Shown here: positions 1 to 5,998 of the stretch, one piece after another
Position numbering within the stretch: the stretch's first letter is position 1
How the letters are laid out: the number at the start of each line of letters is the position of its first letter
The notes under the pieces: generated by a model
The model's database searches: none
What the model was told of the DNA's origin: nothing
The model's input: only the letters and a program-made list of their open reading frames with translations
Assembly (NCBI GenBank): GCA_024689165.1
Contig: JAILDS010000148.1
Location: 1 to 10,017 of the forward strand
Length of the DNA: 10,017 nucleotides
DNA from: Clostridia bacterium
Lineage (GTDB): Bacteria > Bacillota > Clostridia > Oscillospirales > Acutalibacteraceae
Direction: 5' to 3'
Position numbers and translations under genes: made by a program

Positions 1-1
1 T

Positions 2-106
2 ATGGAATCTATGAAACTCGATTTGGATTTCGGTCAGTTAATCGCCAACTTCATTTCCGTGATCTGGAACATTCTTACCTATTTCGGTTTTATGATGAGT
101 CTCTGA
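2..106 (+). CDS. 3' end of an unidentified gene with an aromatic helical C-terminal tail (partial)
   Basis: The reading frame enters from the left edge and ends at TGA 104-106, 28 nt before the next start. Only about 34 codons are visible, so the main domain and function cannot be named. The visible end has a short charged stretch (ESMKLDLD) and then a hydrophobic, aromatic helix, FGQLIANFISVIWNILTYFG, and stops five residues later. Without gaps this helix shares F1, F8, I12, N14 and L16 with the phosphoesterase tail, and F1, I5, A6, F8 and I12 with the beta-helix protein tail. That similarity is the main reason to prefer this frame. A competing + frame (from base 1) is also open, to a TGA at 127-129, but its product has no such resemblance. 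There is an ATG at 2-4, but no upstream sequence to judge it, so a tiny 34-residue protein cannot be excluded. By inference this is the end of an exported protein. Confidence 0.55.
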   Translation: MESMKLDLDFGQLIANFISVIWNILTYFGFMMSL

Positions 107-122
107 TCTTACTGGTAGACTT

Positions 123-131
123 GAGGTGATC
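123..131 (+). promoter_or_regulatory. Strong Shine-Dalgarno site that fixes the M20 peptidase start at 135
   Basis: GAGGTGATC matches nine consecutive bases of the usual complement of the 16S rRNA 3' end (AGAAAGGAGGTGATC). The GAGG core ends at 126, leaving 8 nt before ATG 135. An in-frame GTG at 126 lies inside this site, so the longer reading that begins there is not credible. Confidence 0.85.
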
Positions 132-134
132 CCG

Positions 135-1637
135 ATGAAAATAACAAAGGGCAAGGTCGCCGCTTGCGCGGCTGCGGCCGGCTTTGCCGTCAACTGCATA
201 CGAGCTGCGAGGCTCAAACCTTCCGTCAAGGACCGCGCAGACTATCCGGATGAGAACGTCGACCTTGAAAAGTTCGAACGCGACCTGAGCGACGCGATCA
301 AGATCAGGACGATAGCCAATAACGACCCGTCGCTGACGGAATGGGACGAGTTCGAACGCCTGCACGACCTTATGCGCGAGCGTTTTCCGCTCATGTTTTC
401 CAGGCTTGAGGTCAGGACCTTCGTCCGCGCCTCCCTCATGTTTTACTGGAAGGGCAGAAATCCATCTCTCGACCCGATGTGCCTGATAGGGCACCAGGAC
501 GTCGTCCCGGTCAGCAAGGGTACCCTTGACGACTGGACGCACCCGCCATTTGACGGAGTCAACGACGGAGAGTTCATCTGGGGCAGGGGAGCCCTGGATA
601 TGAAGAACCATACCATCGGCGTCTGCGAGGCCGTCGAAGCCCTGCTTGAAGAGGGCTTCGAGCCCGAGCGCGACGTTTACGTCTGCTTCGGCCACAACGA
701 GGAGATCATGACCAGAGCGGACGAAGAGGGCGCCGTCGTCATGGCGAACTGGTTCAGGGATCAGGGGATACATCTCGACTCCATAATAGACGAGGGCGGC
801 GCGTTACTTCCCGTCAACGTTCCCGGTCTTCTCAGCTGCAAGCTCGCGGGAGTGGGCATAGCGGAAAAGGGATACGCCGATTTCGACATAATCGCTACCG
901 CCAAGGGCGGCCATTCCTCCGCCCCGCCTGACCACAGCGCCGTGGGCAGGCTCGCAAAAGCCATCACCCGTATCGAGGCGCATCAGTTCAAGGCGCAGTT
1001 CACGCCGCTTGTCAACGAGCTTTTCAATCGGGTCGGCTCAAACATGACCTTCCCCGGAAGGTTCGTCGTCGCCGATCTGCCTTTCCTCAAACCGCTTGTT
1101 ACAGCGATAATGACCAAGATCCCTCCCGCCGCGTCTATGGTAAGGACCACCACGGCGGTGACGATGACCTCCGGCTCGCCCCAGGCAAACGTCCTGCCGC
1201 AGAAGGCGGTCGCGACGGCGAATTTCAGGATCATGCCCGGCCAGACCGTCGCGGACGTTGAAAAGCACCTCAAAAAAGTCATCAGGGATCCCGGTATCGA
1301 GGTCGTCAGCCTCGCGGAAAAGAACAAGGAGCCCTCCAAGATCTCTCCTTCCGATTCCGACGCTTTCCGCGCGATCGAGCGTATCTGCATGGGCATGAAC
1401 AGCGACGCGGTCGTTGCGCCCTACCTTGTTATGGGCGGCACCGACGCCTGCCGCTATGAGGAGGTCTGCGACAACATTTACCGTTACTCGCCCTTCCTTG
1501 TGGATACCTCGCTTTTGCTCACGACCCACGGCACGAACGAACGCTGCCCGATCTCGGCCCTTGCCGACGGCGTCGCGTTTTTCAAAAGATATATAAGGGA
1601 CGTTTCCAGAGCTGAAAGGTCTTCAGCCGCATTATAA
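135..1637 (+). CDS. M20 family metallopeptidase, carboxypeptidase S / PM20D1-like
   Basis: This 500-residue protein belongs to the M20 di-zinc hydrolases, closest by motif layout to yeast carboxypeptidase S and animal PM20D1, which act on C-terminal or N-acyl amide bonds of peptides and N-acyl amino acids. Numbered from ATG 135, the motifs are GHQDVVP (H120, D122), GRGALDMK (bridging D155), GHNEE (catalytic E189 and zinc ligand E190), IDEGG (D219), GGHSS (H260, dimerisation/lid region) and a late THGTNER (H465). All expected metal and catalytic positions are present, so it should be active. Residues 1-25 are Ala-rich and mildly hydrophobic without a clear cleavage site; this resembles the N-terminal anchor of the family, so membrane attachment is possible but unproven. 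The stop codon TAA 1635-1637 is part of the SD of the next gene, which points to co-transcription with the phosphoesterase. The exact substrate cannot be read from the sequence. Confidence 0.93.
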   Translation: MKITKGKVAACAAAAGFAVNCIRAARLKPSVKDRADYPDENVDLEKFERDLSDAIKIRTIANNDPSLTEWDEFERLHDLMRERFPLMFSRLEVRTFVRASLMFYWKGRNPSLDPMCLIGHQDVVPVSKGTLDDWTHPPFDGVNDGEFIWGRGALDMKNHTIGVCEAVEALLEEGFEPERDVYVCFGHNEEIMTRADEEGAVVMANWFRDQGIHLDSIIDEGGALLPVNVPGLLSCKLAGVGIAEKGYADFDIIATAKGGHSSAPPDHSAVGRLAKAITRIEAHQFKAQFTPLVNELFNRVGSNMTFPGRFVVADLPFLKPLVTAIMTKIPPAASMVRTTTAVTMTSGSPQANVLPQKAVATANFRIMPGQTVADVEKHLKKVIRDPGIEVVSLAEKNKEPSKISPSDSDAFRAIERICMGMNSDAVVAPYLVMGGTDACRYEEVCDNIYRYSPFLVDTSLLLTTHGTNERCPISALADGVAFFKRYIRDVSRAERSSAAL

Positions 1638-1641
1638 GGAG
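1635..1641 (+). promoter_or_regulatory. Shine-Dalgarno site overlapping the upstream stop codon
   Basis: TAAGGAG contains both the TAA stop of the M20 gene and the AAGGAG ribosome-binding site of the phosphoesterase, with 9 nt to ATG 1651. The arrangement ties translation of the two genes and supports the chosen phosphoesterase start. Confidence 0.8.
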
Positions 1642-1650
1642 TTATTCAAG

Positions 1651-3333
1651 ATGAAAAAGATTCTTTCCGTCACGCTCTGCGTCGCGCTTGTTCTCAGCGT
1701 GCTCGGCACGGCGGCCTTTGCCGCCGAAGACGGCTTCAAAGCCTTCATAGCCACGGATATTCACTATTCAGAGCTTGATTCAGTTCCCGGTTCCGACGAC
1801 GATTTCTACGCCGTTCACAGCACCCTCGGTCTTCAGACGGCTCTTTCGCCGCAGATCTTCGACGAGTTCCTTTCCGCCGCAGCCGCGAGCGACGTCGATT
1901 ACGTATTTCTGACCGGCGACCTTACGGATAAGAGCGACTGGCAGACCGCAGTCCATCTTTCCGAAAAGCTTTCCGCTTTCGCAGAGGCTACCGGCAAGCA
2001 GGTGTTCGTCATAAACGGCAACCATGACACCGTAAACAGCGGCGAAGCCTCCAAGTCACAGGTCGACGTGGCTACCTTCAAGGGCGTATACGCCAAATTC
2101 GGCTACTCCCAGGCTCTTGCCGTCGATGAAAACACGTGTTCTTACACGGCCGAGCTCAAAAACGGCTACCGTCTTATCGCCATCGACTCCTGCCTGCGTC
2201 CCGGCGACGGCTCCGGAGAGCTTTCCGCAGAGCTTCTCTCATGGATCGACGCTCAGGTCAAACAGGCAAAATCAGACGGCGTAAAGCTTGTGGCACTCAT
2301 GCACCACGGCCTTATGGAGCATTTCAAGCTCCAGGCGACCGTCGCGCCGCAATACGTCATCCACAACAGCGAAGAGGTCTGTGCGAAATTCTCCGAATGG
2401 GGCATCAAATTTGTTTTCACAGGCCATTTCCACGCCAACGACGTTGCAATCTACAGGGGCAAAACGAACGTTTACGACGTTGAGACGACCTCTCTTTCCT
2501 GCTATCCCTGCGCTTACAGGTCTGTCGATTTCTCCGGCAAAGAGGTCGTTATCGAGACGAAGAACATAACGTCCATTGCGACGGACGCTCTGCCCGAAGG
2601 CTATACCGAAGCTCAGACAGCTGCGATAGAGTCCGACTTTACCGGCTACACCTACGGCTGCACTGCGCACGGCGTCAAGAACCTTGCCTCAAGCTATATT
2701 TCCGCCGACAGGATCATTTCTCTCATGAAGCTCGATCCGGAGTCCGACGAGGCTTCTGCAATACGTGAGCTCGTACCGGCCATGATCGCCGACCTTGACC
2801 TGCCGCTTTACGGTGAGGAAGGTTCTGTCGAAGCCATCGCCGCGGGCATGGGATATGAGCTTTCCGAAAGCGATTTCGCAACGACCTGGGACGTTATCGC
2901 TTATCTTGCCGCGGCTCACTTCGCCGGCGACGAGGACTACGGTTCCGATAGCGCCGTCATACAGCTCCTTTTCGAGTGCGTTCTTGCGGTCTTCGGCAAC
3001 AATTCACAGGCGCTGTCAAGCACCGTGAAGGACTCTCTTACCGGCGGTTTCTTCCGCGCGCTGGGCAGCGACAAGCTTGCCGATATTATGACCTATTCAA
3101 ACATTATGTCGAAGATCCGTATCGTGTCTCCCTTTGAAGCTCTGACGGATTCCCTTGTCGACTACGCTCTTTCCGGTATCACTGTCGACGCCGAGCCCGC
3201 TGACAATAACGTGACGCTGCCCGGATATGACAATACTGCCGACGACGGCGTGTTCATGCGCTTCATCCACAAATTCCTCGATTTCTTCAGAATGATACTC
3301 AATTACCTCAAAAAGCTTTTCGGCGCGGTGTGA
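1651..3333 (+). CDS. Secreted calcineurin-like metallophosphoesterase with helical extension and aromatic tail
   Basis: This 560-residue exported phosphoesterase starts with a clear signal peptide (MKKILSVTLCVALVLSVLG..., likely cut near residue 24-25 after AFA). The catalytic metallophosphoesterase domain spans about 28-305 and carries the family motifs in order: TDIHY (D36, H38), TGDLTD (D90), NGNHD (N124, H125), MHHG (H218/H219) and GHFH (H259, H261). All dimetal ligands are present, so hydrolysis of a phosphomonoester or phosphodiester outside the cytoplasm is expected. The substrate is unknown. Residues about 310-525 form a mostly alpha-helical, acidic extension that I do not recognise. 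After a short linker (about 515-532) the protein ends in the aromatic amphipathic helix FIHKFLDFFRMILNYLKKLF (538-557) plus three residues. It is preceded by a good SD and followed 1 nt later by the PII-like start. Phosphoesterase assignment is firm; the role is not. Confidence 0.93.
   Translation: MKKILSVTLCVALVLSVLGTAAFAAEDGFKAFIATDIHYSELDSVPGSDDDFYAVHSTLGLQTALSPQIFDEFLSAAAASDVDYVFLTGDLTDKSDWQTAVHLSEKLSAFAEATGKQVFVINGNHDTVNSGEASKSQVDVATFKGVYAKFGYSQALAVDENTCSYTAELKNGYRLIAIDSCLRPGDGSGELSAELLSWIDAQVKQAKSDGVKLVALMHHGLMEHFKLQATVAPQYVIHNSEEVCAKFSEWGIKFVFTGHFHANDVAIYRGKTNVYDVETTSLSCYPCAYRSVDFSGKEVVIETKNITSIATDALPEGYTEAQTAAIESDFTGYTYGCTAHGVKNLASSYISADRIISLMKLDPESDEASAIRELVPAMIADLDLPLYGEEGSVEAIAAGMGYELSESDFATTWDVIAYLAAAHFAGDEDYGSDSAVIQLLFECVLAVFGNNSQALSSTVKDSLTGGFFRALGSDKLADIMTYSNIMSKIRIVSPFEALTDSLVDYALSGITVDAEPADNNVTLPGYDNTADDGVFMRFIHKFLDFFRMILNYLKKLFGAV
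3262..3321 (+). other. Aromatic amphipathic C-terminal tail of the phosphoesterase
   Basis: This encodes residues 538-557, which align without gaps with the tail of the beta-helix protein: F1, F8-F9, I12, L19 and F20 are identical and the basic residue at 17 is conserved. The helix places F/I/L/Y every three to four residues, with K, H, R and N on the other face. It is too polar for a standard transmembrane segment. A membrane-surface or protein-docking role is an inference. Confidence 0.6.
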
Positions 3334-3334
3334 T

Positions 3335-3703
3335 ATGCAGCTGCTCGTTCTGATCCTTTCGAAAACTGCCCTGATGCCGGGGATCATTTCCCGGCTGATG
3401 CAGGAAGGCTACGGCGACCCCACCGTAATAAGCGGTGAGGGCGCCGTCAGCATACTTGATTCCTCAAACATCGAGCCGCCCCCGATCTTCGGTTCTCTCC
3501 GGCGTTTCATAAACGGAACGGACAAGCATGAAAACAAACTCATGCTGCTCGTCCTGCCCGATGAAAAGGTCGAAGCTGCTCAGGAGCTCATATCCGAGGA
3601 GGTCGGCGGTATCGAGAAGCCGAACACGGGGATAATGTTCACCCTGCCCATCGGCGGCGTCAGGGGGCTGTTCCGCGCCGTGCCCGACGGATCCGTGCGC
3701 TGA
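3335..3703 (+). CDS. PII-like signalling protein (stand-alone)
   Basis: This 122-residue protein has the size and beta-alpha-beta-beta-alpha-beta order of the PII/GlnB superfamily: strand LLVLIL (3-8), helix ALMPGIISRLMQEGY (12-26), strand PTVISGEG (29-36), a T-loop-like stretch (about 37-66), strand KLMLLVLP (68-75), helix EKVEAAQELISEEV (77-90) and last strand GIMFTLPIGGV (99-109). Classical PII proteins bind ATP, ADP and 2-oxoglutarate and control transporters or enzymes through the T-loop. This one lacks the classical uridylylation-loop tyrosine motif and is better called PII-like; its ligand is unknown. The start lies 1 nt after the phosphoesterase stop and has no visible SD, so translation is probably coupled to the upstream gene. 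The next gene encodes an antiporter without a cytosolic regulatory domain, which makes that antiporter the most likely partner. Superfamily membership is fairly sure; function is inferred from context. Confidence 0.82.
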   Translation: MQLLVLILSKTALMPGIISRLMQEGYGDPTVISGEGAVSILDSSNIEPPPIFGSLRRFINGTDKHENKLMLLVLPDEKVEAAQELISEEVGGIEKPNTGIMFTLPIGGVRGLFRAVPDGSVR

Positions 3704-3727
3704 TCCGCTTTTACTGTTATTCTGCTT

Positions 3728-4927
3728 ATGGAATTCAATTCTGTTTTTTATCTTGGGCTTGCAATGGTCGCGGGCCTTCTTTTCAACAGACTGACAAAGC
3801 TCGTCCATCTGCCTAACGTTACGGGATACCTCGTAGCGGGGCTCCTCATCGGGCCGTACGTCCTCAGACTCATTTCGGAGGATACCGTCGGGAGCTTATC
3901 GGTGATAAGCACCGTCGCGCTGGGGTTCATAGCATTTACGATCGGCAACTCGTTCAAACTGTCGAATCTGAAAAAGCTCGGCGCGTCTATTCTGCTGATC
4001 ACCTTTTTTGAGGCGTTCACGGCGCTTGCTTTCGTTATAGTCATATTAAAGCTGTTCCGCTTCCCGACGGCCCTCGCGCTGACCCTCGGAGCCATCGGCT
4101 GCGCCACGGCTCCCGCCGCGACGCTTCTCGTCGTGCGCCAGTATAAGGCAAAAGGCCCGGTAACAAACATTCTTCTGCCTGTCGTCGCGCTCGACGACGC
4201 GCTCGGGTTAATAAGCTACTCGGTTTGCGTCAGTATCGCGCAGTCTCTCGAGGGCGCGGCTGAGCTCTCACTGCTCCAGATGATATGGAACCCGATCAGA
4301 CAGATAGGCTCGTCGCTTGCCGTCGGTGCCGTTCTGGGGCTGGTCCTCGCGCTGTGTATGCGGTTCTTCCACTCGAGGATAAACCGCATGATGTGCGTGA
4401 TCTGCGCCGTTTTTCTGGGCGTCTCACTCGCCGACGCGCTCGGGCTGTCTTCGCTGCTGCTGTGTATGATGGAAAGCGCGGTGCTGTCGAACCTGTTCGA
4501 TGATTCCGACACGGTATACGAGGCCTGCGACCGCTGGACCCCGCCGCTTTTTATGCTGTTTTTCGTCATCTCCGGCGCGGAACTGAAGCTTTCGGTACTT
4601 CCGACGGTCGGGCTTCTTGGCGTGCTTTACATAGTTTTCAGAGCGGCGGGCAAGTATACGGGAGCCGCCATAGGCTCCGGGCTGACGCATCAGGCGAAAA
4701 ACGTCGTCCGTTACCTCGGCGTAACGCTCATTCCTCAGGCAGGCGTCGCGATAGGCATGAGCCAGCTCGTCGTCAAGGATCTGCCCGTTTATGCGGACCG
4801 TATACGTGCGGTCGTGCTCAGCGCGACTATCGTTTACGAGCTGATAGGCCCGCTTCTTACCAAGGTCGTTCTGACTAAAGCGGGAGAGATAACCGAAACT
4901 AACAAAAGAAAGAAGTCAAAGGCATGA
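3728..4927 (+). CDS. Cation:proton antiporter, CPA (NapA/KefB-type) membrane domain
   Basis: This 399-residue integral membrane protein of the monovalent cation:proton antiporter superfamily has about 12 hydrophobic segments. Family hallmarks are an N-terminal helix followed by HLPNVTGYLVAGLLIGP (27-43), an unwound-helix motif ATAPA (126-130) in place of the commoner T-D-P/S-T-A form, and the paired acidic ion-binding site ALDDALG (D156, D157). A DD pair is typical of electrogenic members that exchange Na+ (or K+) for H+, so a role in pH and ion homeostasis is expected, but the ion cannot be read from sequence. The protein stops after a short Lys-rich tail (NKRKKSKA) and has no RCK/TrkA-N domain, unlike many Kef systems; the adjacent PII-like protein may replace that control. 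No SD precedes ATG 3728, although the N-terminus aligns well with the family, so coupling to the PII-like gene is likely. Its end overlaps the GH18-like gene by 4 nt. Confidence 0.9.
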   Translation: MEFNSVFYLGLAMVAGLLFNRLTKLVHLPNVTGYLVAGLLIGPYVLRLISEDTVGSLSVISTVALGFIAFTIGNSFKLSNLKKLGASILLITFFEAFTALAFVIVILKLFRFPTALALTLGAIGCATAPAATLLVVRQYKAKGPVTNILLPVVALDDALGLISYSVCVSIAQSLEGAAELSLLQMIWNPIRQIGSSLAVGAVLGLVLALCMRFFHSRINRMMCVICAVFLGVSLADALGLSSLLLCMMESAVLSNLFDDSDTVYEACDRWTPPLFMLFFVISGAELKLSVLPTVGLLGVLYIVFRAAGKYTGAAIGSGLTHQAKNVVRYLGVTLIPQAGVAIGMSQLVVKDLPVYADRIRAVVLSATIVYELIGPLLTKVVLTKAGEITETNKRKKSKA

Positions 4928-5937
4928 GTTTCTTTTACAAAGCCGTTTGCTTCATCATGGCGCTTTACTTCTCGATGCTCGGCATGCTCGGCGGTCTGTT
5001 CCCGCCGAAGGGAGGAGAAGACCTGAGAGTCACCGCGTACCTTGTCGCGGACAACGCCGCGGCGGTCGAAAACATGGACATATCTCACCTCGGGGACGTT
5101 ACCGATATTATCCTTATCGGCGCGCTCGCCGGCTTCGACACCGAAGGGCACATAAATCTCAACAGCGAGTTCGACGGGATAATCAGAGCTGTTCGCGAGA
5201 AGACCGAAGGGTTCGATATCAGGCTGCAGCTGAACATCTTCGGGCCATGGGGCAACGGGAGCTCCGTATTCGAAGAGAATATGCAGGCTATGGGCGAACA
5301 GCACAAGCAGGCCTTCGACAGCGGCAATCTTGAGCCTGAGATCAGATCGGTGCTCGAAAACTACGGGCTCAACGGCGTTTCGTTCGACTATGAGTTCCCG
5401 CTATCGGATGAGCAGAAGCGGGACTACGGGGATTTTCTCGTTTCGCTCGACAGGACGCTCGGCGACGAATACACAATAGGCTGCGCCCTGTCCGCATGGT
5501 GCGCGGGACTTCCGGCTGAGGCCATAGCGGTCATAGACCGGGCGGAGCTGATGTGCTATGACGTATGGGATTACCAGACCCACGCGCACTCTTCACTGCG
5601 CAACGCGAAGGACCTTATCAACAATATGTTCGACCTCGGCTACAAGCCCGAACAGCTCGAGCTGGGGCTTCCGTTCTACGCCAGACCGACCACGGAAGAG
5701 GCAATCTGGTACAACTGGGCCGATTATTATGACAAGGTCGACAGGATAGGCCTGTATGAGGACGAGCAAAACGGCGTGACTGCGTCCTTCAATACGCCGG
5801 ACCTTATTTACGCAAAAACGAGATACGCCGTAAGTCAGAAGCTCGGCGGCGTGTTCGTCTGGCATTACGCCTGCGACGTGCCGGCGGACAACGCGTCTTC
5901 GCTTTTCAACGCCATAGTCAGGGCAAAAGGAAAATGA
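4924..5937 (+). CDS. Membrane-anchored glycoside hydrolase family 18-like protein
   Basis: This 337-residue protein has an N-terminal hydrophobic segment (about 4-25, no obvious cleavage site) and one TIM-barrel domain (about 34-332) of the GH18 type, whose members cleave beta-1,4-N-acetylglucosamine linkages in chitin, peptidoglycan or N-glycans. The key motif, usually DxxDxDxE, reads NGVSFDYE (150-157). The last Asp (D155) and the catalytic acid Glu (E157) are kept, while the first two Asp positions are Asn150 and Ser153. Other GH18 marks are MCYD (210-213), LELGLPFYAR (245-254) and GGVFVWHYACD (308-318, with W313 near the barrel end). No LysM or carbohydrate-binding domain is visible. The start ATG overlaps the antiporter stop (ATGA). 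A poor AAAGG lies only 1 nt upstream, so coupled translation is likely. It may be a peptidoglycan or glycan N-acetylglucosaminidase; a non-catalytic binding role is possible given the altered motif. Confidence 0.85.
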   Translation: MSFFYKAVCFIMALYFSMLGMLGGLFPPKGGEDLRVTAYLVADNAAAVENMDISHLGDVTDIILIGALAGFDTEGHINLNSEFDGIIRAVREKTEGFDIRLQLNIFGPWGNGSSVFEENMQAMGEQHKQAFDSGNLEPEIRSVLENYGLNGVSFDYEFPLSDEQKRDYGDFLVSLDRTLGDEYTIGCALSAWCAGLPAEAIAVIDRAELMCYDVWDYQTHAHSSLRNAKDLINNMFDLGYKPEQLELGLPFYARPTTEEAIWYNWADYYDKVDRIGLYEDEQNGVTASFNTPDLIYAKTRYAVSQKLGGVFVWHYACDVPADNASSLFNAIVRAKGK

Positions 5938-5998
5938 GCGTGAGCAACTGACAGGGGAAACACCGTAGCCGCGATCTGAATAATGGGAGGTCTGTCCG

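Noticed and set aside
1..129. Alternative + frame from base 1 to TGA 127-129 as the upstream gene end
   Set aside because: Its product is Arg/Tyr-rich and lacks the tail pattern; it would also run into the next gene's SD. The frame ending at 106 fits better, though not with certainty.
126..134. GTG start extending the M20 protein by three residues
   Set aside because: The GTG lies within a 9-nt Shine-Dalgarno match that is ideally spaced for ATG 135.
5948..5984. CTGACA and AATAAT as a promoter for the beta-helix gene
   Set aside because: The spacing is about 25 nt rather than 16-18, and the -10-like box abuts the SD, leaving no room for a leader.
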